This document shows, piece after piece, positions 27,870 through 38,097 of a stretch of DNA of 64,000 nt (position 1 is the first letter of the stretch; each line of letters begins with the position of its first letter). The DNA is taken from contig NZ_JAHLEF010000014.1 of assembly GCF_018861755.1 (NCBI RefSeq), positions 45,204 to 109,203 of the forward strand. The letters run 5' to 3'. A program made the position numbers and the translations under genes. Under the pieces are notes generated by a model. The model worked only from the letters and a program-made list of their open reading frames with translations. It was not told where the DNA came from and did not search any database. Source of the stretch: Clostridium sp. CF012. Its GTDB lineage: Bacteria; Bacillota; Clostridia; Clostridiales; Clostridiaceae.

Positions 27870-27914
27870 TGCCACCCACGTGGCAAGTGGCAAGTTCCAC
27901 CCATTTGGCAAGTT
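27869..27914. repeat. Interspersed repeat, copy 1
   Basis: GTGCCACCCACGTGGCAAG (27869-27887), followed by TGGCAAGTT and a diverged unit, TTCCACCCATTTGGCAAGTT. TGCCAC and GTGGCA form a small stem. Identical 19-mers are at 48508 and 49984, each also just after a stop codon. Confidence 0.85.
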
Positions 27915-27929
27915 AAATTATGATAAATT

Positions 27930-27960
27930 CACGGTATTAATGAATATAGTACCGTGTTTC
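27930..27960 (+). terminator. Weak hairpin before glpK
   Basis: CACGGTA (27930-27936) pairs with TACCGTG (27950-27956), followed by TTTC. It may be a weak terminator or a second antitermination site separating glpK from the genes upstream. Confidence 0.45.
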
Positions 27961-28008
27961 TATAAGCATCAAGTAAACGGTTTCTAATAAAATTATGAAG
28001 GAGTGTAA

Positions 28009-29508
<1,500 letters not shown>

Positions 29509-29588
29509 ATTTACCATTAGGAATGTATTAAGAAGAGGATTTAATACATTCCTTAATCTAAATACTGAAATAATAAGGGGGAAATGAG

Positions 29589-30296
29589 ATGTCAACAAAA
29601 TTATTAGCTGAATTTTTTGGTACTATGATACTTATTCTTTTAGGCGACGGAGTAGTTGCAGCCGTTGTATTAAACAAGAGTAAGGCCCAAAACGCTGGGT
29701 GGATGGTAATTGCCTCTGGTTGGGCAATGGCAGTTATGGTACCAGCCTTCATTTTTGGGGCAATAAGTGGGGCTCACTTTAACCCAGCACTTACCTTCGC
29801 ACTAGCGATAATTGGAAAATTCCCTTGGGCTGAAGTACCTGGTTATGTTATAGCGCAAATATTAGGTGCAATGGCTGGTGCTACACTAGTATGGCTTGCA
29901 TATTTAGACCACTGGAAGGCAACAGATGATAAAGCAGGCAAACTGGCTGTATTCTGCACTGGACCAGCAATTAGAAATTATTCATCCAACTTTATAACAG
30001 AAGTAATTGGAACCTTTGTATTGGTTTTTGTTATATTAGGTATAGGCAACGTTAAAGCAGCTGATGGAATACCAACATTTGTTGTTGGAGGACTTATTTT
30101 AGCTTTAGGACTTTCACTGGGTGGACCAACTGGATATGCGATTAATCCAGCAAGAGACCTCGGACCAAGAATTATGCATGCTTTATTACCAATAGCTGGT
30201 AAAGGCGGCTCTGATTGGGCATATTCATGGATTCCAGTATTGGCACCAGTAGTTGGTGGAGTTATGGCAGCATTAGTTTGGGTAGCAGTATTTTAA
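29589..30296 (+). CDS. glpF: Glycerol uptake facilitator GlpF
   Basis: 235 residues, six membrane segments and two half-helices. The NPA boxes are GAHFNPALT and GYAINPARDLGPR. The Asp after the second NPAR is typical of glycerol channels rather than water channels. It lies 80 bases downstream of glpK and probably shares its transcript. AAGGGGG precedes the ATG. Confidence 0.96.
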   Translation: MSTKLLAEFFGTMILILLGDGVVAAVVLNKSKAQNAGWMVIASGWAMAVMVPAFIFGAISGAHFNPALTFALAIIGKFPWAEVPGYVIAQILGAMAGATLVWLAYLDHWKATDDKAGKLAVFCTGPAIRNYSSNFITEVIGTFVLVFVILGIGNVKAADGIPTFVVGGLILALGLSLGGPTGYAINPARDLGPRIMHALLPIAGKGGSDWAYSWIPVLAPVVGGVMAALVWVAVF

Positions 30297-30358
30297 TATT
30301 ATACATTAAGTATGTAACATTGTAACATACTGTATATTTGGAAATATATAATTTAACA

Positions 30359-30396
30359 AAAGCTGAAGCCCCCATGAAAGTGGAGGCTTCAGCTTT
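30359..30396. terminator. Bidirectional terminator after glpF
   Basis: AAAGCTGAAGCC pairs with GGCTTCAGCTTT. It lies between the convergent glpF and Fe-S protein genes. Confidence 0.9.
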
Positions 30397-30421
30397 AATA
30401 TTACATCATAGAAGATGATGA

Positions 30422-31075
30422 TTAATGTTCATTTATAAAATCGTTAATCTCACCATGCCACTCATCTGGTTCAAAAGTACCAGGGGTTGTTTCCTCTCCA
30501 AATAAAAGGTCTACTAAATATCTTGGTTTTTTACCTCCTATATACATGGATTTAGAACAAGAAACGCAATAAACAACAACATCACAAGCTGGCATCTCTT
30601 CCGCACGTTTTTTCATTTGCTCCTTAACTTGCTCCACAGGGATAACTCCATAAAAACTATCTCCACAGCAAGTACCCTTTGTTCTTGTTTTTTCTGGCTC
30701 TACCGCAATAATATTCATTCTTTTCAATAACACTCTTACTGCATTATGAACTCTTTCCTCATGCCTTGTAGGACATGCATCCAAAATTGCCATTTCTTTT
30801 CCTTTATAATCAGGAAATGGAAATGTTTTGTTTTGGGCTAATACCTCCCAAAGCGAAATTGTTGTTATTCCTTCATAGAGTTCTCTATAACGTTTATCAC
30901 AACCGGCGCAGGTATTTATTATTTGTGTCCCCGTGTCTAAATTTGGTTCATGTCTACAGCAAGTTAGATATTCATCTATCTTGCCTAAATCACTATTTAA
31001 AAAGTCTAGCACTTTCCTTCCTAGCTCTGGCTTGTAAATCATCAAGGCACACCCAGGTGCGAATACTTTTTTCAT
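30422..31075 (-). CDS. Cysteine-rich CCG-domain Fe-S protein
   Basis: 217 residues. CCG-type motifs are FAPGCALMI, TCCRHEPN, NTCAGCDKRYR, LDACPTRHE, GTCCGDSFYG and YCVSCSKSM. These recall the Cys-rich domains of heterodisulfide reductase subunit B and glycolate oxidase iron-sulfur subunits, which bind a non-cubane cluster. A redox role is likely; the partner is unknown and no HdrA or HdrC is adjacent. Confidence 0.78.
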   Translation of the reverse strand: MKKVFAPGCALMIYKPELGRKVLDFLNSDLGKIDEYLTCCRHEPNLDTGTQIINTCAGCDKRYRELYEGITTISLWEVLAQNKTFPFPDYKGKEMAILDACPTRHEERVHNAVRVLLKRMNIIAVEPEKTRTKGTCCGDSFYGVIPVEQVKEQMKKRAEEMPACDVVVYCVSCSKSMYIGGKKPRYLVDLLFGEETTPGTFEPDEWHGEINDFINEH

Positions 31076-31380
31076 AATACCCTCCTACCAATCCTTTTAA
31101 ATTTTTATATTTTATACCAAACTGAGTATGAGTTTACATTAACAGTTACAGCTTTTTTGATTTTAATAATGTAATCCTCAATACCGCTTCCAAATTCATC
31201 GACCATGTTTCATTCCTGGATAAATTGTTATTTACTGATGAGTTACCTAGATTATATCACTATTAATTTATTTTCTATAAGTTTAAATTAATAGAAATAA
31301 TTTATATATTACCATAATTATAAAATTTATTATTAAAGGCATACAACTAGGTGTCTCATAACGTTAATTTTGCATATTAT
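31076..31380. other. Divergent spacer, Fe-S gene to iron permease
   Basis: AT-rich. It contains the presumed promoters of both flanking genes. No coding frame is visible. Confidence 0.35.
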
Positions 31381-31404
31381 ACATTGTAGACAAGTCTACA
31401 ATGT
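31381..31404. promoter_or_regulatory. 24-bp palindromic operator upstream of the iron permease
   Basis: ACATTGTAGAC (31381-31391) and GTCTACAATGT (31394-31404) are exact complements around AA. It lies 22 bases before the permease start, between a likely -10 (TATTAT) and the AGGAGG site. It does not match the Fur consensus; GTAGAC-type palindromes suggest a metal- or redox-responsive repressor, but I cannot name it. Confidence 0.7.
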
Positions 31405-31426
31405 AACGATTAGGAGGTGATTCACG

Positions 31427-32131
31427 ATGTTTGCTCCTTTTTTAATATGCTTAAGAGAAGGTATGGAGATTTTCTTAGTTATTATTCCTCTAGTGGTTTA
31501 TTTCAACAAAAATAAGCTATATGGGATGACTAAGAGCGCTTTATTAGGCGGGGCTTTAGGTACGTTTATTGCAGCTATAACTGGTTCAGTTATATTTTCA
31601 CAAGTTGCACTATTAAACGGTACTGCTGGAGAATTATTTGATGGCTTGCTAGGACTCGTATTAGCTGTATTAATATTATACAGTATAGTACTTTTAAGGA
31701 AAAATAAATCTTTTAACACTACTGCAAATGAACAATTTATTTCATTGAGTCAAAAGGGAGTCTTTATTTTAGCAGCTGTAACATTCTTTAGAGAATTGTT
31801 AGAAGTAACATTGTTTATTTTAACTAGCTCAGATGGTTCTGCACTACTTGTGGCAGGCTCATCTGTATTAGGTTTAGTGTGTGCCGCTCTAATTATCTAT
31901 GTAGTATGTAGGGGGATCTCTAATCTAAATATAGGCGTAGTATTTTATATGCTAAATCTATTCTTAGTAGGACTTGGCGCATATTACTTCGGTGATGGAT
32001 TAGAAGTATTGTTTGGTAGATATGTTCCTGAGATTTTAAAAATGGGTATATTATTGTACGCCGTTCCAAGTTACTACCTAATGATAAAAAATGACTTAAA
32101 AAAATATATCAACTCTAATAAAATAAAATAA
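31427..32131 (+). CDS. FTR1-family iron permease
   Basis: 234 residues with seven predicted membrane segments. The iron-binding REGxE-type motifs are CLREGMEIFLVI (segment 1) and FFRELLEVTLFI (segment 4), as in the EfeU/FTR1 family (PF03239). It is shorter than EfeU, and no EfeO or EfeB partner follows. It starts at ATG 31427 after AGGAGGTG. Confidence 0.88.
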   Translation: MFAPFLICLREGMEIFLVIIPLVVYFNKNKLYGMTKSALLGGALGTFIAAITGSVIFSQVALLNGTAGELFDGLLGLVLAVLILYSIVLLRKNKSFNTTANEQFISLSQKGVFILAAVTFFRELLEVTLFILTSSDGSALLVAGSSVLGLVCAALIIYVVCRGISNLNIGVVFYMLNLFLVGLGAYYFGDGLEVLFGRYVPEILKMGILLYAVPSYYLMIKNDLKKYINSNKIK

Positions 32132-32154
32132 CACTGTATTAAATAATAAAATTC

Positions 32155-32190
32155 AAGCAAACAAATCCCTATTTGTTTGCTTGGTTTTTT
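32155..32190 (+). terminator. Terminator after the iron permease
   Basis: AAGCAAACAAAT pairs with ATTTGTTTGCTT over a 4-base loop, then GGTTTTTT. Confidence 0.92.
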
Positions 32191-32296
32191 AATTTTCCAC
32201 CTTTTATCTTATATGTAAACAATACCATTCCCAATAACCTTTGTGGGCAGCAACTGAGCCCACTTGATAATTTATTAACATAATGATAATATTATT

Positions 32297-32476
32297 ATGT
32301 TAATAAAACTATTTACCGGAAGTGATATATATATATATGAAAATAGTAACCATATTGGTAGTAGCTGTCCTTTAAAAGGAGTGTCAGCAAAATTTAATGA
32401 CAGCTCTGTAATTTCAGTTAATAAAGATAATGAAAATGATTTTTTTGATGGATACATTCTCAATGATAGGCAGTAA
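32297..32476 (+). CDS. Possible 59-residue protein
   Basis: An open frame begins MLIKLFTGSDIYIYENSN and ends FFDGYILNDRQ. Codon usage resembles real genes, with a G/A bias at the first position. No good ribosome site is visible before the ATG. It could be a real small gene or a remnant. No family recognised. Confidence 0.35.
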   Translation: MLIKLFTGSDIYIYENSNHIGSSCPLKGVSAKFNDSSVISVNKDNENDFFDGYILNDRQ

Positions 32477-32557
32477 TATCCTTTAGTTATTGTTTAAATT
32501 TTAGAATTTGATATATATATTACATACAATATCATAAAAATAGTGGAGGCGATAAAT

Positions 32558-34033
32558 GTGAAAACTTTTGATAACGATATACAACTTATAAAATACGAGG
32601 TAATAAGAGAAGTAGTTAAACTTGCTATTAAAGGAACTCTAAAAAAAGAGGGTAAAAATCTATTTAAGGTTCTTGTTCCAGGACCTAAAGCAAGAACCCG
32701 TTGTTGCATTCATAAGGAAAGAGCAATTATTGGTGAAAGAATAAAACTTGTAATGGGTGGAAACAAAAAAAACAAAAATGTTATTGAGGTAATAAATATT
32801 GCTTGTGAGGAATGTCCCATACAACGTTTTTCTGTTACTGAAGCATGTAGAGGCTGTTTAACCCACAAATGTATTCAAGTATGCCCTGTGGGTGCTATTC
32901 ACTCTATAAATCGACACTCTTACATTGACCCAAATAAATGTATTGAATGTGGTAAATGCAGAACCGCTTGCCCATACAACGCAATTTCTGACGTTATGAG
33001 ACCCTGTCGTAGAGCTTGTAATGCAGGTGCCTTAAGTATTGATGAAGATAAAAAAGCAGTAATAGATTATGATAAATGTATACAATGCGGCGCTTGTGTT
33101 TATCAATGTCCTTTCGGTGCTATTATGGATAAATCCTCTGTAGTAGATATTACTAATATATTATTAGAATCAAAAGGAAATAAAAATATACATGTATATG
33201 CTGTGGTTGCTCCTGCAATTTCTAGTCAATTTACCTATGTTAAACTGGGCCAAGTAGTTTCTGGCATAAAAAAAATGGGCTTTAAAGATGTAATTGAAGT
33301 AGCCCTTGGTGCCGATATGGTAGCACAAAATGAAACAACTGAATTTGCAGAAACCATTGAAGAATTCAAAGCTATGACAAGCTCTTGTTGTCCTGCTTTT
33401 GTGTCTTATATCAAGAAAACATTCCCGGAACTCGGTAAATATGTTTCAAATACTGTTTCCCCAATGATAGCAATTTCCAAACTTATTAAAAATACAGATC
33501 CACTTGCTAAAATTGTATTTATCGGACCTTGTACAGCTAAGAAGATGGAAATAAAAGAGGAAGATCTAAAAGGCATTACTGATTATGTAATGACTTTTGA
33601 AGAGCTTCAGGCGATGTTTGATGCTTTCGAAATAGCTCTTCAAGAATGCGAAGAACTTCCCTTAAATAATGCCTCTTTTTATGGTAGAATTTTTGCTAGA
33701 TCAGGTGGCCTTACAGAGGCAGTAAAACATTTAGTCCAAGCTAAAAATCTTTCAGTAGAATTTAAACCTATAAGTTGTGATGGTCTTATTGAATGTGATA
33801 AAGCCTTAAAATTATTAAAATTCAATAGATTAAACGGTAATTTCATAGAAGGAATGGCTTGTGTTGGTGGATGTATCGGTGGAGCAGCCTCCATTAATCA
33901 TGGTCCTAAAGATAAAACCGAAGTAGATAAATATGGAAAATTAGCCCTAGAAGAAAATGTTAGTGCTTCACTGAGAGTAATGAAATTAGATGAAATTGAC
34001 CTACATCGTGGTAAAGACTTTATGTCTAAATAA
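32558..34033 (+). CDS. [FeFe] hydrogenase, group B-type
   Basis: 491 residues. The N-terminal half has two 4Fe-4S ferredoxin clusters (CIECGKCRTACPYN and CIQCGACVYQCPF) plus further cysteines (EACRGCLTHKCIQVCP). The H-cluster domain has motif L1 TSSCCPAF, L2 GPCTAKK and L3 EGMACVGGCIGGA. The TSSCCP and GPCTAKK forms differ from group A (TSCCP, MPC) and fit group B clostridial hydrogenases, whose role is poorly known. GTG 32558 is the start: GGAGG lies 8 bases before it, while the upstream GTG at 32543 overlaps that site. Confidence 0.9.
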   Translation: MKTFDNDIQLIKYEVIREVVKLAIKGTLKKEGKNLFKVLVPGPKARTRCCIHKERAIIGERIKLVMGGNKKNKNVIEVINIACEECPIQRFSVTEACRGCLTHKCIQVCPVGAIHSINRHSYIDPNKCIECGKCRTACPYNAISDVMRPCRRACNAGALSIDEDKKAVIDYDKCIQCGACVYQCPFGAIMDKSSVVDITNILLESKGNKNIHVYAVVAPAISSQFTYVKLGQVVSGIKKMGFKDVIEVALGADMVAQNETTEFAETIEEFKAMTSSCCPAFVSYIKKTFPELGKYVSNTVSPMIAISKLIKNTDPLAKIVFIGPCTAKKMEIKEEDLKGITDYVMTFEELQAMFDAFEIALQECEELPLNNASFYGRIFARSGGLTEAVKHLVQAKNLSVEFKPISCDGLIECDKALKLLKFNRLNGNFIEGMACVGGCIGGAASINHGPKDKTEVDKYGKLALEENVSASLRVMKLDEIDLHRGKDFMSK

Positions 34034-34083
34034 TACTTTATTTTTAAATTTATTTGCTATCTTAATCAAGAAATATTCTTTAT

Positions 34084-34123
34084 AAAAGAGCATCAACTAG
34101 AAATAGTTGATGCTCTTTTATGC
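34084..34123 (+). terminator. Terminator after the hydrogenase
   Basis: A 16-base perfect stem (34084-34099 with 34104-34119) with a GAAA loop and a T-rich end. Confidence 0.92.
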
Positions 34124-34199
34124 CTTCTATTTTATATAAAAAACAATAGTGCTATGTTATAATTTTAAGATACATTAAAATTACAGGAGATGATAAAAC

Positions 34200-34499
34200 A
34201 TGGATACGAATATACTAATAAAACTACTACTACTTTTAGTTCCAGCTGGTTTATTTATTTACTTTGATGAAAAGCTATTAATTAGCAATAAAATACAAGC
34301 AAAGCTTAAGATAACTAATTTTTTAGGGTTATTTGCTTTTATAACAATATCTTTAGTACTTAGTGCAATAATAGTTGGAACATTATCAATGATTTTGCAT
34401 ATATCTAGTGCTTTTACCTATGGGATCCACTCCATGCTAACGGGAGTTCTTTTGGGGTTGTTCTCAAATATGCAGAAGATAATAAGAAGAAAAAAATAG
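34200..34499 (+). CDS. Small integral membrane protein
   Basis: 99 residues. Three hydrophobic segments are visible (LIKLLLLLVPAGLFIYF, FLGLFAFITISLVLSAIIVG and IHSMLTGVLLGLFSN), with a Lys/Arg-rich end. ACAGGAGATG stands before the ATG. Function unknown; no family recognised. Confidence 0.65.
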   Translation: MDTNILIKLLLLLVPAGLFIYFDEKLLISNKIQAKLKITNFLGLFAFITISLVLSAIIVGTLSMILHISSAFTYGIHSMLTGVLLGLFSNMQKIIRRKK

Positions 34500-34725
34500 G
34501 ATTAGAAATATTTTGTTTAAAGAGAATGATTTCATTTTTAATAACTCGAGTGTGAAATTGAGTATAAATAAAAAAACATAGAAAAATTGATTTTTTTTGC
34601 AGTAAACCCCTTTAGAAATTTATAATTAATACGATAATATATACATAAATGTAATATATTCTACAATGATAATGTGAAATAATTTAATATTCTATGCTAA
34701 AAAATTAGATATGAGGTGAGTTAAT

Positions 34726-35778
34726 ATGTTATCGTTAAAAAAAACATTACCAATTAATGAACTGCAAGTAGGAATGGTTTCTGCCATAGATATAACCTTC
34801 CAAGGCAAAATATTGCTAGGCACCGGTATCACCATTACCGAATCAATGCTAATTAATCTAAAGAAAAACTATATTGTTGATGAGCTAGAGGTTTATGTAG
34901 AAGATAATTCTAGCAAGTCTTTGAAACTTAAAACTGTAAAAGAACTTGAAAATACCTTTAATGAATTTTCTTCTAATTTAGAAAATATATTTGATAATAT
35001 ATCTACCTTAGAGGTTCCTCAAATGACCGAAATAAGAACTTTCGCACAAAATATTCAGCAGGAATTCACGGCAACAGGAATAGTTATTAGAAATATAATC
35101 TTCTATGGTAGTGGAAATGATTCAATCTATAGGCATAGCGTAAACGTAGCCGCTATTAGTTTTATACTAGGAAAATGGTTAGGGCTTGATGAAAAAGAAC
35201 TAAGTTTATTAACCTATTCGGCAATATTGCACGATTTTGGTAAACTAGAAATAAGTAAGGCTATACTAAACAAAAGAGAGAATCTTACCTCTGATGAATC
35301 TGATACTTTAAAGACACATCCTGTTATAGGGTATCATTTTGTTAAACAGATTCCATATTTAGATCCTTCTGTTGGCCTCACAGTACTGATGCACCATGAA
35401 AGAATGGATGGATCGGGGTACCCTCTACATGTTAGCAATGATAAAATACCAAAATTCGCTAAAATAATAGCTATTGCGGATGTATTTGACGAACTTAACT
35501 CTAACAGATATATAAAAAAAATCAGAGGCCCACTAGAAGCTCTAAAAGTGATTCAAGATGAAAGTATTTCAGAACTTGATCCCACATATTGCAACATGTT
35601 TTTAAACCACATAGTAAATTACTATATGGGTGAAAATGTACTGCTGAATGATAAACGTTCCTGCAAAATTATCCAAGTTCGAATAAATGACTTGACGAAT
35701 CCTATTATGCTTGATGACAATGGATTCCTAGACTTAAAAAAAGAGAAAGATTTGTATGTTGAAAAATTGCTAATCTGA
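34726..35778 (+). CDS. HD-GYP domain protein, probable c-di-GMP phosphodiesterase
   Basis: 350 residues. The N-terminal 120 residues are a helical input region. The HD-GYP domain carries HSVNVAAIS, LHDFGKLEIS, HPVIGYHFV, MHHERMDGSGYP and ADVFDEL, with all the metal-binding His and Asp residues and the GYP motif. It probably hydrolyses cyclic di-GMP. No diguanylate cyclase adjoins. GAGGTGAG precedes the ATG. Confidence 0.92.
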   Translation: MLSLKKTLPINELQVGMVSAIDITFQGKILLGTGITITESMLINLKKNYIVDELEVYVEDNSSKSLKLKTVKELENTFNEFSSNLENIFDNISTLEVPQMTEIRTFAQNIQQEFTATGIVIRNIIFYGSGNDSIYRHSVNVAAISFILGKWLGLDEKELSLLTYSAILHDFGKLEISKAILNKRENLTSDESDTLKTHPVIGYHFVKQIPYLDPSVGLTVLMHHERMDGSGYPLHVSNDKIPKFAKIIAIADVFDELNSNRYIKKIRGPLEALKVIQDESISELDPTYCNMFLNHIVNYYMGENVLLNDKRSCKIIQVRINDLTNPIMLDDNGFLDLKKEKDLYVEKLLI

Positions 35779-35851
35779 TAATCAATTTAAAACCTAAAGC
35801 TATATGCTATGCCAACATTTTTCAAAATATCCACACCTCATAATTGCTTAC

Positions 35852-35889
35852 GGGAACAGTTGGAACTAATGGATGACTGTTCCCTTTTT
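35852..35889. terminator. Terminator between convergent genes
   Basis: GGGAACAGT pairs with ACTGTTCCC, followed by TTTTT on the plus strand, ending the HD-GYP transcript. Confidence 0.85.
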
Positions 35890-35913
35890 CTATTGTTTGT
35901 TATTACTCCCTTA

Positions 35914-37155
35914 CTAACATTTAACAAATGTAATAATAAATCTGGTTCCTATATCCACCTTGCTTCGCACTTCAATCATCCCATTATGTGCCTCAACTAT
36001 TGATTTTGAAAGTGCCAGTCCTATTCCAATTGATTCACTTTTCTTCGAGGCTTTTCCTTTATAAAACCGCTTAAATATATTCGGTAAATCAGCCTCATTT
36101 ATCCCTTCTCCTGTATCTTCTATTATAATTCTTGTATACAAGGGGTTTTCCATAAGTTCCAAATTTATTGTTCCACCTGGGGTCGTATGCTCTATACCAT
36201 TTTTAATAATATTAATCAGTGCCTCTTCAAGCCACAATCTATCATGCATAAAAACTATCTCTTCTTTTTCTTTAAAAGTAATCACAACCTTAGCCTCAGA
36301 TGCCTTGCTCTCTAGTGCATCTATTGCATCTTGAACCGTTTCATTTAAACTTTGTTTTTCTTTCACAATTTCTATAGCTTTAGCATCTAATTTAGCTAGC
36401 TTTAGTATATTTTTAATCAACCAGTTCATCTTTTCTAATTGGTTTTGGTTATTTAATAAAAACATCGACCTTTGATTTTGGGCCAGTTCCTTTGTAACCA
36501 TAATATCATTATATAAAATTACAGATGAAAGTGGAGTTTTTAGCTGATGGGATATATCTGATAGTAAGTCCACTAGAAATTGCTTTTCTCGCTTAAGATC
36601 ACTTAAATTACTTCTAATAATTCCCCTCATTGAATTAAAAGAAATTGCTAGTTTTGAAAAATCACCTTCTCTACTTTCATTAATAGCAATATCATATTCT
36701 CCCTCAACAACCTTCTTTGCAGCAAAGGTTAATCTTCTTATCCTTTTGTAGAAAAAACTATATTGAAAATAATTCAGTATAAATAGTGTAATAGCCATAA
36801 CAATGAAAATTAAAATAATTGAGTATTTATTCTTTATTATAGGATCACTTACATAGGGGAAAAGTTCATCCTCTAAATCTTGTGTTAACCCATACTGCTT
36901 TAAAAAAGCACTTCCACGTGTAGCTTCATCCCTAGAAACTTCTTTAGTAATAAGAGGTATAATTTTCTTTTCCATTTCAGGATTTTCCGAAACTACCCTT
37001 TCGCTAATTGCTCCCAAGGTTTTTATATAATCGGCTTTTAATTTATCATGATTCATTTTTAAAGCTAAAGATGTAATTATTAAAAATAAAGTCATTAAAA
37101 ACAAAAGAGTAGCCGTGCTTATTTTCAGTTCAGAATTAGCAAAATATCTTTTCAT
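35914..37155 (-). CDS. Sensor histidine kinase
   Basis: 413 residues. Two membrane segments (residues about 12-30 and 115-135) bracket an extracytoplasmic loop of about 85 residues, followed by a HAMP-like linker. The H-box is LLSDISHQLKTPLSSV, the N-box ALINIIKNGIEHT, and the G-boxes DTGEGINEAD and GIGLALSKSI. ATG 37155 has AAGGAG 9 bases upstream; ATG 37188 lacks one. It pairs with the response regulator 80 bases upstream and likely senses peptide or cell-envelope stress. Confidence 0.94.
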   Translation of the reverse strand: MKRYFANSELKISTATLLFLMTLFLIITSLALKMNHDKLKADYIKTLGAISERVVSENPEMEKKIIPLITKEVSRDEATRGSAFLKQYGLTQDLEDELFPYVSDPIIKNKYSIILIFIVMAITLFILNYFQYSFFYKRIRRLTFAAKKVVEGEYDIAINESREGDFSKLAISFNSMRGIIRSNLSDLKREKQFLVDLLSDISHQLKTPLSSVILYNDIMVTKELAQNQRSMFLLNNQNQLEKMNWLIKNILKLAKLDAKAIEIVKEKQSLNETVQDAIDALESKASEAKVVITFKEKEEIVFMHDRLWLEEALINIIKNGIEHTTPGGTINLELMENPLYTRIIIEDTGEGINEADLPNIFKRFYKGKASKKSESIGIGLALSKSIVEAHNGMIEVRSKVDIGTRFIITFVKC

Positions 37156-37235
37156 AGTAATCCACTCCTTAATCCTCACCCCGGTCACATCATCTTCTTC
37201 GAAGCTGGTTCATCTTCTTCGAAACTGTTGATCAC

Positions 37236-37931
37236 CTAGTGTGCTGCAACATCCTTATTCCACTTATACCCAAGCCCACGTTTATTAACTATATACTGTG
37301 GCTCCCTTGGATTGTCTTCTATTTTTTCTCTTATTCTCTTAATATATACAGATAATGTATTTTCATCAAAAAAAGGATCTTCTCCTTCTAATAGCTCACA
37401 CAATATCTCATCCCTCTTCATTAAAACATTAGGTTTACTCATAAATATCAATAAAAGCTTATATTCTTGTGATGTAAGATTTATAGCTTCACCATTTTTC
37501 CTGACTGTCCCTTTTGCATTATCAACAAGTATATTTTCACTTTTTAATATACTTGTTGATAATGTATTTTTAGAATTACGCCTTATTAATGCCTTTATCC
37601 TTGATAAAAGTTCTCTTACTCGAAAAGGCTTTGTTATATAATCATCTCCACCTATTTCGAGCCCCTGGACTATATTAACCTCATCATCACAAGCGGTTAA
37701 AAATATTATAAGCACATCACTTTTGCTCCTTATGTATTTACATAATTCATATCCATTTCCATCTGGTAAATTAATATCTAATAAAATCAAATCAAACCCT
37801 TCTGAATGAAATAACTTTTTCCCCTCGTCTACTGTTGAAGCTCTAGAAACCTCGTAACCACCATCTTTTAGAGAAAACTCTATACCAAGAGCCAATGATT
37901 CATCATCTTCAACTAATAATAATCTATTCAT
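37236..37931 (-). CDS. OmpR-family response regulator
   Basis: 231 residues. The receiver domain has the acidic pair VEDDES, phosphorylated Asp in LILLDINLPDGNGY and Lys in ITKPFRVREL. The C-terminal winged helix has TSQEYKLLLIFMSKPNVL and SVYIKRIREKIEDNP. It probably controls the ABC units upstream. An IS-free spacer with two CATCTTCTTCGAA repeats lies before the kinase gene. Confidence 0.95.
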   Translation of the reverse strand: MNRLLLVEDDESLALGIEFSLKDGGYEVSRASTVDEGKKLFHSEGFDLILLDINLPDGNGYELCKYIRSKSDVLIIFLTACDDEVNIVQGLEIGGDDYITKPFRVRELLSRIKALIRRNSKNTLSTSILKSENILVDNAKGTVRKNGEAINLTSQEYKLLLIFMSKPNVLMKRDEILCELLEGEDPFFDENTLSVYIKRIREKIEDNPREPQYIVNKRGLGYKWNKDVAAH

Positions 37932-38052
37932 ATCTTCACCTCGCTGTAAATATTGTAAAGTATTACTGCAACTTAGTAATACCCATTTGTGAGTTAGGTC
38001 AAATCATTATCTTTCATGCTTCAATATAAATTAGAGAAGAGAAGATTATTTA

Positions 38053-38097
38053 CTAATAATCCTCTCTAACTGCTTGAATTAAATTTTCTTCTCCCTT
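38053..38097 (-). pseudogene. C-terminal tail of a third FtsX-type permease
   Basis: In this frame the minus strand reads KGEENLIQAVREDY and a stop. The two intact permeases end KKENLIEAVREDY and a stop. The tail overlaps the serine hydrolase stop codon in another frame. Only these 14 codons remain, so a third permease gene probably existed and was replaced by the hydrolase gene. Confidence 0.75.

Noticed and set aside
32543..32557. GTG 32543 as the hydrogenase start
   Set aside because: This codon is part of the GTGGAGG ribosome site itself; GTG 32558 has the correct spacing.
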